Virus record (IMG/VR): IMGVR_UViG_3300009160_000032
Coordinates: 27,110-91,109 of that record
Direction: 5' to 3' (one strand)
Length of the DNA stretch: 64,000 bases
Source: a virus
Notes under the pieces: model-generated
Told to the model about the DNA's origin: nothing
What the model saw: the letters and a program-made list of their open reading frames with translations, nothing else
Database searches by the model: none
Translations under genes and position numbers: made by a program
Shown here: in pieces, positions 10,601 to 19,036 of the stretch
Position numbering within the stretch: position 1 is the first letter of the stretch
Layout of the letters: each line of letters opens with the position of its first letter

Positions 10601-13070
10601 TTTGATAATCCAATAATGCTTGTGTTAACACATCTCCTGTTATTTCCTCCTCAAAAACTCTATTAATAAGTGACTTATACTGAAGGGTACCTCCACAATA
10701 AAATTTACCTTTATTATTTTCATCAGTATTATCGTCAGGACTAGCTTGTGGGTAGTTAGGGTGTTCAGCTAAAGAATATGTACCAGGTGAACTTAATGGA
10801 GCTAAGAACGTATTATCTGTTGTTGTTGTTGCGGGATTACCGGCTTCTGACTGCTGGTTATTATATTCATTATTTACTTGTTGGGTTACGGAACTAATAT
10901 CAAAATCATCATCAATTTCCGCACTTCCACAGTCGCATGAACAGGCGTTACATTCAGGATAAGATAACATAGGTAATCCAATTCTAGGAAAACCTTTTAA
11001 TCTTACTATGAATACAATTACAAAAGCAAAGAAAACCAAATATAATGCTAATTTAAATACCGCCTGTAATATTTGCCAAGCGGTTCTAAGTATTACCCCA
11101 ATATTAAATACGGGACCTCCTGGAATTGCCGTTGCCGCACTTTCAAGTGCTGATTGTACCGCATCTATGGTTTCCCTAACTTGTATGTATAAAAAATACA
11201 AACATAATATAACTAAAACCCATTTTAAAACAGGCCAAGCCCAAGCTACAAAGTGAGCCACAAATAATAACACTAATATTGGGAATGTTAATATGTTTAA
11301 TAGTAACATCGCCAAGAAATATATAAAATCAAATTTTTGTACCGCATCATTAACAGGGAATGGATTATTTTTAGAAATACACTCTCTATCATCAATCTCT
11401 TTAATCCCTAAATGTCTTGCTCTAGATATACCGTTCTTATAACGGTCTAAAAACATTGCGGTAGTATAAACCTTATTATAATTAAGTTCAAAAAATCTAT
11501 CCTCACAATTGATTGCCTCTTGAATCATTGTGGAATCCCCATAATCGTCCCAATCTAAACTAAATGCGTATGACCTAAAAGAATCGTACGCAGCCTGATC
11601 GTAGAATGTGAATTCAAAGTCTTGTGTTTGAGTTGTGTCTACCGCATTTGAGTTTATTCCTATGTTGGCTCCAGGGGTGTTAATTGGTATACTAGTTAAA
11701 CTTCCTGTATATGGTACACCGTTTATTGTTATAGTAACGTCCTGAGAGTTAACATAAGATTGTAAAATTAATCCACCTGTTTGTGCAGGTAATACTATTG
11801 CCGGGTTTAAACTTGTTGTGGTACCAGGAACTGAAACCGAATAATTTAAAGGAACACCTAATGTTGGATCCGCGTTTGGTGTTGTTGATGCCCAACCATA
11901 CTCTTTAATATTTGGAACTAAGAAATTTGCTCTCAGTATTTCGTTTTGGATTCCTCCGTCATTTTGCCAACTAACTTTAAATCTGTATTTACCTTTTGTT
12001 GGAATCCCTACTGTGGGGTCCAAAGAAATAATTTGATTACCAAACTCATCAGTAACAATATAATCTAAGTTCATAGGGACTTTTAATAAGTAAGTTCCGT
12101 CACCGTCAATTATTTTACCCCCTTGTTCTATTTCATATTCTTCAAGTGCTGGATACCCATTTCCATCAACATTTATTGTTTGTCTTATTGCCGATACTCT
12201 ACCTTGTCCCGCCTTTAATGAACAGAATGTACCTGCCGCCAATGGAACTCTACAATTTGTTTTTAACGCTTGTTCGTCTTGGGTGGTTGCAATTGACCCC
12301 ATAAATGCCGCAGTTGGTTTTATGGTTAAATTTATCTCTTCAGACAAGTCAAAATCTTGTCTTGTAATTCCAATGAAACAAATATCAGGTTCTCCCCATA
12401 ATGGTTCAACATTAACTTGTTTAACTAATGTTATAATTTGTGGTAACTCACTTAAATTGTTTGATGATTTAAACTTAGAACCGTTAAATTGACTTTCAAC
12501 CGCAAATCCACTATCTATTAAATCTTGTGGTGTTAACGAAAAACATCCTATGTTTGAAAGGTCAAGGTTCATGACAAGGGTTTGTTGTCCTGTAGGTACC
12601 CCAAAAATCATAAAGTCACCACTATCGTTTGTTGTTACTGTGTACTTATAATATTTGTCATAAACTTCTATTACCGATCTTTCAAGAATTGCTTCGTCTC
12701 TATCAAAGAAACTACCCGTTGGTACGTGACCTAAATACTCAGGAGATTTAGGTAATAAATTATATTTATACCCATCTTCATTTTTATTATTTAATGTTTT
12801 GTAAGGATATAATTCACTTATAATTGGGTTTAACTCATCCTCATTTGTTAACGGTATAAAAACAGATAATTTTGCGTTTGCAAGTCCAAATCCTCCATTA
12901 ACTGAAACTCTACCTGCAATAACACCATAATCGGCACATCTTCTTTCGTATATTTCTGCTTGTGTTAATTTAAGTGATAGTATTTCTATAAAGTCAAAAT
13001 CTTGATCAAACTTTAAATTTACAGATTTATCTACACCTATATTAGTTCGTATTCTATATGAATGTGGCAT
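7602..13070 (-). CDS. giant baseplate-cluster protein with membrane-spanning cluster
   Basis: This 1822-residue protein lies directly downstream of the gp6-like wedge gene. The N-terminal part has Ig-like or carboxypeptidase-regulatory-like repeats (GVIAGRVSVNGGFGLANAKL; NDSGDFMIFGVPTGQQTL). Around residues 580-697 there is an unusual hydrophobic stretch with three to four predicted membrane helices (FLAMLLLNILTFPILVLLF; WVLVILCLYFLYI; LALYLVFFAFVIVFIV). It is followed near residue 705 by a CNACSCDC cluster that could bind metal. The C-terminal 1000 residues are beta-rich and Asn/Tyr/Pro-rich. A TATTTATC element 14 bases upstream probably drives it. It may contribute to host-membrane penetration, but that is inference; no known T4 baseplate protein has such a segment. 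Confidence 0.6.
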   Translation of the reverse strand: MPHSYRIRTNIGVDKSVNLKFDQDFDFIEILSLKLTQAEIYERRCADYGVIAGRVSVNGGFGLANAKLSVFIPLTNEDELNPIISELYPYKTLNNKNEDGYKYNLLPKSPEYLGHVPTGSFFDRDEAILERSVIEVYDKYYKYTVTTNDSGDFMIFGVPTGQQTLVMNLDLSNIGCFSLTPQDLIDSGFAVESQFNGSKFKSSNNLSELPQIITLVKQVNVEPLWGEPDICFIGITRQDFDLSEEINLTIKPTAAFMGSIATTQDEQALKTNCRVPLAAGTFCSLKAGQGRVSAIRQTINVDGNGYPALEEYEIEQGGKIIDGDGTYLLKVPMNLDYIVTDEFGNQIISLDPTVGIPTKGKYRFKVSWQNDGGIQNEILRANFLVPNIKEYGWASTTPNADPTLGVPLNYSVSVPGTTTSLNPAIVLPAQTGGLILQSYVNSQDVTITINGVPYTGSLTSIPINTPGANIGINSNAVDTTQTQDFEFTFYDQAAYDSFRSYAFSLDWDDYGDSTMIQEAINCEDRFFELNYNKVYTTAMFLDRYKNGISRARHLGIKEIDDRECISKNNPFPVNDAVQKFDFIYFLAMLLLNILTFPILVLLFVAHFVAWAWPVLKWVLVILCLYFLYIQVRETIDAVQSALESAATAIPGGPVFNIGVILRTAWQILQAVFKLALYLVFFAFVIVFIVRLKGFPRIGLPMLSYPECNACSCDCGSAEIDDDFDISSVTQQVNNEYNNQQSEAGNPATTTTDNTFLAPLSSPGTYSLAEHPNYPQASPDDNTDENNKGKFYCGGTLQYKSLINRVFEEEITGDVLTQALLDYQRIFSGYDLIDSTNLYKLHAPQPFLFGAEKSVGSDERWFAYPTKETYPQKLNEFNTRDKYFKNSPSGGANSGVNKVKTKVNPSLVGTPSDPFEDQVLVVIAKAGMIQQLGVGEVITFQDPKLSGGWVNLTGATQNQFNNTSITGTTFTGDSVTPIVRTIDYADPASNGSGLLQSTIYVINTGQTDYYLEYPTDIEYFQVITGYTVNSFTGNTNFSIADLNKFPKKYLLHDIGFVYGDECSVGLLTPALYSSGNAIDAIENSVRNTLEVIILTRGVDPFTPKQEIEYDLSIIFGNSSYGVGPIITGNYYLNYPIQPLSTNNIKPLSHDTVDNTTNNLYFPSLIFDLTPGQYTGFTSTLPYYYLSTDDNSGSYRPDITFPPLSTISSSPYNLFTSSPYNWVIPKYVQDYFVGGTFIGSFSQAGPALNPVIYNFYDSVGSNNDYGTPFDGYNGLYSRAYYRYLTTTVNFLDETKLVMRSDRIPTSTRTQDGNDSQTGYGLHQNNNFYFFKGSGVQSNPSIGGPGTLPTGNYADSTGLVTGLTSTLTCDGLVSLQCYSGSGTGITVNPNCDVPSNRVVKGCYCLLNKKYISQYDEDVKLFLEWKVRYLLMLAACRGVFARVFQNNWINGFLYMPSFNKTSTYANNSVTDPTYNYCKDTVVFDDAQNTFYYRSSPWDRFVNQFIGKPSPTPPNNLAALFINNPGYNDKQIQSPTTIVDLGPRDEFINQICNNENLEGYFANQLKSTSYSDDSDIMQMGFISRLLNQTIIQQMFPVSTNGNQGEGIGVVQFFNSTRGGDRIDGDFAQAISTNSEFKVNPYLEQNYPNNYLFIGDDTQSPSRPIFGIFFQDNNEEKITRKKLTPGIQTYNISPFVGYNYGYPSTQEVPFYKWQITSPSNYIFGTENNNWYTSPFITSGGFYKNKYQSLDFQTSDYFKTTTTQEGHIANFTPGPNPTTVNVTYGAPNTPGLDPILVGAPFHFYFGLNNGFTALDRFIKLYVNNADTNG

Positions 13071-13081
13071 TAATTTCTTTT

Positions 13082-13147
13082 CTTGATAAATAGTTTATTT
13101 CCTATTTTAAAAGGATAACCCTTTTATAAAAAAAGGAAATTATCAAG
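13082..13147 (-). repeat. nested inverted repeat between gp6-like and 1822-residue genes
   Basis: An outer arm pair cttgataa (13082-13089) and ttatcaag (13140-13147) encloses tttcct (13098-13103) with aggaaa (13134-13139). Inside is a further imperfect arm pair around aaaagg/ccttttata. The structure covers the TGA stop of the gp6-like gene and the TATTTATC element of the next gene. It may act as a processing site or weak terminator; there is no long T run after it. Confidence 0.45.
13085..13092 (-). promoter_or_regulatory. TATTTATC promoter-like element
   Basis: Minus-strand TATTTATC lies 14 bases before the ATG of the 1822-residue gene. The leader after it is A-rich (AAGAAAAGAAATTA). Same element and spacing as six other genes here. 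Confidence 0.5.
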
Positions 13148-14984
13148 AATATGTTACTGAAGATAAATTAACAACACTTACTCTAATATCTTTGTTTCCA
13201 AATCTAACTTGGTATATTTGCGTTGGGTCAGCAAAAATAGTGTCGGATATCAACTGAATTTCTTTTGTTGATTGATTAGAATATGGTTGTGATGTTTGTG
13301 ATGAAGAATACTGTCCCCCAACTTTGTTAAAGACCTGTATATCCGATATTGACAATACTCCGTTTTCCGCTTGTATTAGTCTTCTTAATTCAGAAATATT
13401 AACATTTTGACCTAATTGTCTTGACGTTGGTGACATATATGTAGATACAATATCTATGATTTTTGCAATTATAGATCCCTGACTTTGTGAAGAATCTAAA
13501 ACCACCGCAATGTCAAACCCTAAGTCAATAACATTAGCACTTTCTACAGATATGTAATCATTTATCATTCTATAGTTTGATAAATAATTTGCAATATTAG
13601 TTTTTAATGCGTTTGGAACTACTGATGTAAGTGTCCCACTTGAGTCATAAGAAAGTAATTTTATTTTTATTTTGTTATTTTCCTCTACTATCGACACTTT
13701 AGATGGTGCCCCAAATTGTGAAGGCATATTTCTTAATAATGAATCATAGTCATTAACCGTTACCGCTCTATTTTGTGATGAGAAGTTGAAAGAAACAAAA
13801 TTTCTAATTTCCTCTAATGTTGGTGCTGCCGCTCCACCAACCGCAGCGATCGGGTTTGTACAACTTAATGAGTTTGACGTACTTGTATTAAGACTCTCAG
13901 AAGGACCGTTAACAAAGAAATTACTTTTCTGTACTTGAGTAATAACCCCAACACCGACATTACTTGATATTCCCCCACCAATTCTATACTGAATAAACAA
14001 TGTTGAGTTTGATTTAAGTGTACTTCCTAAACCTAAATTATTAACGTATTTGTTTATGTTAATTGATTGTCCATTCCTTGCAAATTCCCTTAATTGTTCT
14101 TCCGCAGAATTATTACCACCACCAAAAGTTAATTTCATAAAACCTTGTGGGGTATATTCTGTAATAAATTTATCACTTGTTGTAATGTATCTACCGATTT
14201 TAATACCAGGAGCATCCGAAGGTTTTGTTGGGTCTTCAACAAAAACTCTGTCTTCAACTAAGGCCCTTACTTCATAAAATCTGTTATTAGGAGATAAAAA
14301 ATCTTGATCTGAAGGTACGTTACTATATTGTGATCCGTCTTTTACAATGACACTAGTTACTCCCAACACATTTCTTTCAGGTAAAAATAACTCAAAAAAT
14401 GGTTTAACATCGTTAGGTGTTATAACTCTTTTAAAAACTTTAGTTAAACCATTAAGAACTACTTCTCTTTTGGTTACTGTGTAATTTTGTATTGTACCAT
14501 TTGAATCTATATTTGGTCTTACTATTCTTGAATTTGGTTGTCCTTCTCCATTATATTGAGATGAAAAATCTATATCATACACAGTTTCATATGATTGACC
14601 TGCACCATTAACTTGAGTACCTCTTCTTAATATACCACAATATCTTATATCTTCCTTATCTCCAAACGCAGGTACAACAATAGAAAAATCAACTAATGAT
14701 ATTGATGGTCTTTGTCCCGGTATTTTTAAACCGTATGTTCTTGCAATGTTAAATAATGAAGTCTTTTGTTGTGCGTATTGTAATACAGTCTCTTGTATAC
14801 TTCTATCAATTTGAAAATTAAGGTTGTCGGCAACTGCGGCATTTAAATCCATTAAAACGGAAAATACCGAAGCATCATTAAAATTTTGTATTAATTCAGG
14901 ATAATAAGTTTTTACGTAATTAACTAATTCTGTTCTAACTCCTTGAAAATCCCTTGTTGTATATGATATTTTTTTATCTGCCAT
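13143..14984 (-). CDS. baseplate wedge protein gp6-like (baseplate J family)
   Basis: A 613-residue protein of the gp6/baseplate J type, which forms the wedge ring around the hub in contractile tails. The N-terminus MADKKISYTTRDFQGVRTEL, followed by TYYPELIQNFNDASVFSVLMDLNA, is the characteristic start of this family, and the later PTLEEIRNFVSFNFSSQNRAVTVNDYDSLLRNMP segment (about residues 388-420) matches the helical domain that precedes the wedge C-terminal part. Length is close to T4 gp6 (660 residues). It begins 4 bases after the stop of the gp25-like gene, the usual gp25-gp6 pairing. Strong assignment from motif plus synteny. Confidence 0.87.
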   Translation of the reverse strand: MADKKISYTTRDFQGVRTELVNYVKTYYPELIQNFNDASVFSVLMDLNAAVADNLNFQIDRSIQETVLQYAQQKTSLFNIARTYGLKIPGQRPSISLVDFSIVVPAFGDKEDIRYCGILRRGTQVNGAGQSYETVYDIDFSSQYNGEGQPNSRIVRPNIDSNGTIQNYTVTKREVVLNGLTKVFKRVITPNDVKPFFELFLPERNVLGVTSVIVKDGSQYSNVPSDQDFLSPNNRFYEVRALVEDRVFVEDPTKPSDAPGIKIGRYITTSDKFITEYTPQGFMKLTFGGGNNSAEEQLREFARNGQSININKYVNNLGLGSTLKSNSTLFIQYRIGGGISSNVGVGVITQVQKSNFFVNGPSESLNTSTSNSLSCTNPIAAVGGAAAPTLEEIRNFVSFNFSSQNRAVTVNDYDSLLRNMPSQFGAPSKVSIVEENNKIKIKLLSYDSSGTLTSVVPNALKTNIANYLSNYRMINDYISVESANVIDLGFDIAVVLDSSQSQGSIIAKIIDIVSTYMSPTSRQLGQNVNISELRRLIQAENGVLSISDIQVFNKVGGQYSSSQTSQPYSNQSTKEIQLISDTIFADPTQIYQVRFGNKDIRVSVVNLSSVTYS

Positions 14985-14988
14985 ACTA

Positions 14989-15447
14989 TTAAATATTTAA
15001 AATAATGAAATCACTACTGTTAAATGCGTCGGAAGTTATTTTATAATCAATCCTAACTCTTGCAGTATGTTCTTTTTGTGAAATGTTTGGTACGGTAAAC
15101 TCTCTTTGATCCTCACCGTTTATAAAAGTACCTTTGTCTTCATACTCTGTTGAGGCGTCTGTAATTAAAACATTAGTAATTAAAACCCCAGGCATAAATT
15201 CCTCAACGGAATCTCTAATTTCAGCCTCTATTTCGGCAAATGTTGGTCCGTCTAATGGTTCAAAAATATATTCATATAATCTTGATCCAAAATCAGGTAA
15301 ATAATATCTACTTCCTTTTCTTGTTAATAATAAATGTATAAGATTAGTTCTAACTTCTTCAGAAGCGTAATCTGTTAAATCTAAATATTTACCGTTAAAG
15401 GAATCCCTAAAAGGGAAAGTAATCCCGTAAGTTATACCATTTGCCAT
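14989..15447 (-). CDS. baseplate wedge protein gp25-like
   Basis: This 152-residue protein belongs to the GPW/gp25 family. It shows the family core: ITFPFRDSFNGKYLDLTDYA, then VRTNLIHLLLTRKGSRYYLP, DFGSRLYEYIFEPLD, and an acidic helix before MPGVLITNVLI. The family member in T4 is part of the inner baseplate wedge and nucleates sheath polymerisation. It is directly followed by the gp6-like gene, as in T4-like and many other contractile systems. A TATTTATT element lies only 4 bases before the ATG, and a terminator for the preceding gene lies further upstream, so it probably starts its own late unit. Confidence 0.92.
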   Translation of the reverse strand: MANGITYGITFPFRDSFNGKYLDLTDYASEEVRTNLIHLLLTRKGSRYYLPDFGSRLYEYIFEPLDGPTFAEIEAEIRDSVEEFMPGVLITNVLITDASTEYEDKGTFINGEDQREFTVPNISQKEHTARVRIDYKITSDAFNSSDFIILNI

Positions 15448-15451
15448 ATCT

Positions 15452-15459
15452 AATAAATA
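15452..15459 (-). promoter_or_regulatory. TATTTATT promoter-like element
   Basis: Minus-strand TATTTATT 4 bases before the gp25-like ATG. A second near match (TTATTTATATAA) lies about 20 bases further upstream, just after the terminator of the DUF5522 gene; either could serve the wedge operon. Confidence 0.35.
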
Positions 15460-15484
15460 TAGTATTCGGATATTTTATATAAAT

Positions 15485-15511
15485 AAAAAAATCACTGATT
15501 TCTCAGTGATT
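15485..15511 (-). terminator. rho-independent terminator after DUF5522 gene
   Basis: A perfect 9-bp stem (AATCACTGA/TCAGTGATT) with a 4-base loop, followed on the minus strand by a run of seven T. It overlaps the TGA stop of the DUF5522 gene and separates the replication/nucleotide block from the baseplate wedge block. Confidence 0.85.
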
Positions 15512-15721
15512 CTTTAATCTTGTGTTTCCTCTTTCAGACATAGGTTCATAGGGACAATGTAAACATCCGTTTCCACAACATCTACCCCTTTTCATATGAA
15601 AAGATTCTGTCATTACTATATTACCGTTTTTATCCTTATAAAAGTCAGGTTCAGGAGATTTTTTTGTTATCTCCCGAACATATAACTGTTGTATCCAATC
15701 TTTAGATGCGCTTACTGTCAT
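15503..15721 (-). CDS. DUF5522-type small Cys-rich protein
   Basis: A 72-residue protein with the hallmark of the DUF5522 family: NIVMTESFHMKRGRCCGNGC followed by LHCPY (about residues 29-53). The family is mostly found in small Bacteroidota proteins and has no established function; the Cys and His spacing suggests metal binding. The gene sits 10 bases after the ribonucleotide reductase gene and ends in a strong terminator, so it is the last gene of that transcript. It may have been taken from a host. Presence is a useful hint to the host phylum. A role in redox or metal supply to the reductase is only a guess from position. Confidence 0.8.
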   Translation of the reverse strand: MTVSASKDWIQQLYVREITKKSPEPDFYKDKNGNIVMTESFHMKRGRCCGNGCLHCPYEPMSERGNTRLKNH

Positions 15722-15731
15722 TTTAATTTTA

Positions 15732-17591
15732 TTATACTATTTCACAAGCCCCACCAGCACAGGCGGCTTCCCCTCTAAGGTCGGTATTATCTTGTAACTC
15801 AATAACTTTTGTAAGATCCACATCTTTTAATGTGTTTAATAATCTATCAAAATCTTCTTTTGTACAATCTTCAAAAGGTGCTTGGGTATAAGTTCCTCCG
15901 TTATAAGGTAATACAGATAGTCCATTATAAAACTTACGGTTATCCCACATCCATTCACCAACTAATTCCCATTCGTCTTCTTTAATTGAAACTGTTGCCG
16001 ATACGTTATGAGTATTTTGTCCTGTTCTATGACCTGGTTTAATCCATTCTTGTGCAACTTTTTTAACTCTTTCCAACATTTGGAATACTGATTCGTGTCT
16101 TATGATAGCACCTTCAGGGGCTTTTTGTGGTATACCAATTACTGCAGTATCGTGAGGACGGAAAAACTCATCTTCAATCAACTCAGGGTGATTAATCGCC
16201 AAGTAATTATAGATTGATTCATTTTTACCTACACGGATTCTTCTTAGGTAATAATCGTTATGCCAAGCGTGGATTCCTGACGATGTGCCCAATACCAATG
16301 ATGAGGTTCCGGATGGTTTAACTGTCGTTGATCTTGCAGATTTGTTAATTCCAATAAGACCTGCAACCCTTTCATTTTCTTCTTTAACGGCTTGAGCCGC
16401 CGCTTTCATATCATATCCTAAAACAACACCCGAACCGATTCCTGTCATTCCAACACCAATAAGTGCGTCTTTTTCAGTTGTTCTTTTCCAAACGTCTCTT
16501 AGGTAATGGAAGTCAGTATAACCTGCTTGTAATGTTCCAATGAATGCGGCCCCTTTAACTCTTTGTTCAAAATCTTCTTGTGATTCAATATCAGACGCAT
16601 TTACTTCACATAAGTTACAGAATTGGTTAGGACGAAGTGCAATCTCACAACAAGGATTAGTTCCCCAATCTTTATCGTTTGACAAATAGATACCAGGTTC
16701 TCCTGCTCCTGATAACTCAATACGTTTCCAAAGACCCATAAAGAATTCTTTTGTAATTTTGTGACGAAGAAGTACTGCCGAGTTATTTGCTCTACCTCTT
16801 TGTGCATTTTGTTCCCACCAATTACCTGACTTACAAGAAATCATTTCTTCATCATCAGCCGAGAATAATGAGATAAGTGCCGCTCTTCTAATACCACCTG
16901 CAAGTACTGCGTCTGCAATATGACATATAATATCGTGAGTTTCAATTGATGTTAATTTTTCACCATCTTTTTTGTTATTTAAAACTTTTGTTATGTGGTG
17001 GATACAATCTTTTAACGGTTGAGGTCCTGGAGCTTTTCCTCCAGAAGTAACCAATAAGGCTCCTTTATGTCGGATATCCGAAAAATCAAACACAGGGGTT
17101 GACGCTTTTGTGCCCATATATGACTCAATAAGTACTTTAATTGCGTCTGCCCATCCTTCAATTGAATCTCCAATTAAGTACCTTCTTGTTCTTGTTGGAT
17201 TTGGTTTTTTAATTTCTGGTAGTTTATCTACGTGGTGTCTTTGTACCGAGAACCCTACTCCTGTACCTCCTAAAAGTAAGAACATTGTCTCCGAAAATGC
17301 GTCCGTATGGTCAATAGGTAAATAAGCACAGTTATAAACTCTATTTGGTGAAATCTCAATTGGTTTACCTCCAAATTGTAATGATCTCATTGATGGAAGA
17401 ATTTTTTTATCATATACCATTTTGTATACGTTTTCAATTTCTTCTTTAATTTGTGGGTATTTTTTTTGGTGCATTTCTTTGTTTCTTGTTACCAATTCTT
17501 CCCACGATTCCCTTCTATTTAATTCAGGTACAAATTTAGCGTATTTCATATACACCGTAATATCACTCAATATTTTTTGTGAAATATCCAT
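15732..17591 (-). CDS. nrdJ: adenosylcobalamin-dependent ribonucleotide reductase (class II, monomeric type)
   Basis: This 619-residue enzyme should reduce ribonucleotides to deoxyribonucleotides using vitamin B12 coenzyme, supplying dNTPs for phage DNA. It carries SMRSLQFGGKP and RVYNCAYLP (C88) near the N-terminus, LLLGGTGVGFSVQ, NPCCEIALRPNQFCNLCEVN with the active-site loop cysteine, TVKPSGTSSLVLGTSSGIHAW, and a C-terminal CAGGAC pair with the four-residue spacing of the swivelling redox cysteines of the Lactobacillus-type monomeric enzyme. There is no separate small subunit gene nearby, as expected for class II. It lies between the helicase and DUF5522 genes. T4 itself uses class I NrdAB, so this is a lineage-specific replacement. 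Confidence 0.9.
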   Translation of the reverse strand: MDISQKILSDITVYMKYAKFVPELNRRESWEELVTRNKEMHQKKYPQIKEEIENVYKMVYDKKILPSMRSLQFGGKPIEISPNRVYNCAYLPIDHTDAFSETMFLLLGGTGVGFSVQRHHVDKLPEIKKPNPTRTRRYLIGDSIEGWADAIKVLIESYMGTKASTPVFDFSDIRHKGALLVTSGGKAPGPQPLKDCIHHITKVLNNKKDGEKLTSIETHDIICHIADAVLAGGIRRAALISLFSADDEEMISCKSGNWWEQNAQRGRANNSAVLLRHKITKEFFMGLWKRIELSGAGEPGIYLSNDKDWGTNPCCEIALRPNQFCNLCEVNASDIESQEDFEQRVKGAAFIGTLQAGYTDFHYLRDVWKRTTEKDALIGVGMTGIGSGVVLGYDMKAAAQAVKEENERVAGLIGINKSARSTTVKPSGTSSLVLGTSSGIHAWHNDYYLRRIRVGKNESIYNYLAINHPELIEDEFFRPHDTAVIGIPQKAPEGAIIRHESVFQMLERVKKVAQEWIKPGHRTGQNTHNVSATVSIKEDEWELVGEWMWDNRKFYNGLSVLPYNGGTYTQAPFEDCTKEDFDRLLNTLKDVDLTKVIELQDNTDLRGEAACAGGACEIV

Positions 17592-17617
17592 ATTATTTAA
17601 ATTTAATTATTTTATTT

Positions 17618-19003
17618 TTATTCAGTTTTTTGATTCTCTCGTTCTTTTCTTTTTTCTAACAATTCTTTAACCCTTTGTCTTTGTCTTTCTTCTTTTTGTT
17701 CTTCAAGACCTAAGAATGTGGTTGTAGATTCGGTATCAATGTCAATCATAGCGTTATCAAATTTGCAATTTTCAAAAACCACACCGTCATCTCCGACACG
17801 AGACTTGGTAATTGCAATTGTGGCTAATTTCATTTCTTTTTGTTGTAACGTTTTTGCTACTGTAATAATAACGTGACCTACTTGAGCCTTTTTGATTGAT
17901 CCTCCCATTTGATCGGTTGTAACAACTTGAGAAGATATAGATGCTCTATTACCTTGTGTTGCGGTCCAACCAACAAGATTTAATTCATGACACATAGACT
18001 CAAATCCTCTCATAACCGAACCTTCACTTTTCCATTCGTCACCCAAATTTTTATCAGGAACGATACAGTCAATATAATCCAAAACAATCATGTCTATCTT
18101 AATTCCGTCCGCAATCATTTTTCTGATTTCGTTCTTTATTTGAGTCATTGTTTTAGTATCTGAAGGTAGTTTTTTCAAATCTAATGTGTTTGGCATTTTT
18201 TCTTTGATTTCTTTTACCTTATTCATCACCTCTTCTTTTTTTTCTGATAATTCATCAGGGTGAATCTTTGTCCAAAGGGTAAAATGTTTCCTTTGTATCA
18301 CTTTTGGGTTGTCTTCAAAAAATATTTGAAGAACGTTAAATCCTAAGTTAAATGCGTGATTTGAAATCTTTGTGAGGATGGTAGACTTACCTACTCCTGT
18401 TGGCGCCAATATAACACCGATCTCACCTTTTGCTAATCCTCCTTTTAACAACCTATCAATTCCTGGAATTCCCATTGGGATAGGGTGTCTGTAATCCTCG
18501 TCCAAGACTTGGTCTAAATTTGAGAAGACATCCATTGTTGTAGTGTCTTTTGACCCAACAAGTAGGGCTTCTCTAACCAGTTCTTCTAGTGTGTCATAGT
18601 TTTCAAACTCACCACCGTCTATGATTTTTTGTGCCTTTTTCATTACTTTCTGTAACTCTTGTTGTTTACAGAATTTAAGTGCCTTTTCTTGTACGAAATC
18701 TACACCATCGATAGGTGCGTCCTTGATTTTTTTAATTGTGTCAAGAACTACTTTAACTGCGGTTTCTTGTTGTAATTCGGATTTTGCGACTTGTTCTAAG
18801 GTATCAAACGATGGTGTATGCTCGTATTTTGTATAATACTCTTTTACCATCTGAATGATAATCTTAAAGTACTTATTCTCAAAATAATTATTTTCAATAA
18901 CGTCAATAATTGAGTGAGAAAATTCTTTGTCTAAAATGATTTGATTAAGTAATTGTATCTGAAAATTGTTACCGAGATATTCAAAATTTTTATTAGTCGC
19001 CAT
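17618..19003 (-). CDS. replicative DNA helicase, DnaB/gp41-like
   Basis: A 461-residue RecA-fold helicase of the DnaB/T4 gp41 type that unwinds DNA at the phage fork. The N-terminal domain (residues 1-150) is helical. The motor carries Walker A LAPTGVGKSTIL (about 199-210), an FFED motif after it, Walker B MIVLDYIDCIVPD near residue 300, and the H4-like TATQGNRAS segment. The Lys/Glu/Arg-rich C-terminus (RQRQRVKELLEKRKERENQK) may bind a primase or polymerase. No primase gene was recognised in the window. A TATTTATC element lies 22 bases upstream, and the reductase gene follows after 26 bases. Confidence 0.88.
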   Translation of the reverse strand: MATNKNFEYLGNNFQIQLLNQIILDKEFSHSIIDVIENNYFENKYFKIIIQMVKEYYTKYEHTPSFDTLEQVAKSELQQETAVKVVLDTIKKIKDAPIDGVDFVQEKALKFCKQQELQKVMKKAQKIIDGGEFENYDTLEELVREALLVGSKDTTTMDVFSNLDQVLDEDYRHPIPMGIPGIDRLLKGGLAKGEIGVILAPTGVGKSTILTKISNHAFNLGFNVLQIFFEDNPKVIQRKHFTLWTKIHPDELSEKKEEVMNKVKEIKEKMPNTLDLKKLPSDTKTMTQIKNEIRKMIADGIKIDMIVLDYIDCIVPDKNLGDEWKSEGSVMRGFESMCHELNLVGWTATQGNRASISSQVVTTDQMGGSIKKAQVGHVIITVAKTLQQKEMKLATIAITKSRVGDDGVVFENCKFDNAMIDIDTESTTTFLGLEEQKEERQRQRVKELLEKRKERENQKTE

Positions 19004-19025
19004 AGTTTTTCTTTCTGTTAGTAAT

Positions 19026-19033
19026 GATAAATA
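19026..19033 (-). promoter_or_regulatory. TATTTATC promoter-like element
   Basis: Minus-strand TATTTATC, 22 bases before the helicase ATG, in the 33-base gap after the 149-residue gene. Spacing is longer than the 13-15 bases seen for most copies, so support is weaker. Confidence 0.3.
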
Positions 19034-19036
19034 CTC

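Noticed and set aside
16601-16807. 68-codon frame inside the reductase gene
   Set aside because: Same strand but another frame of nrdJ, with no start signal; the reductase frame is unambiguous.
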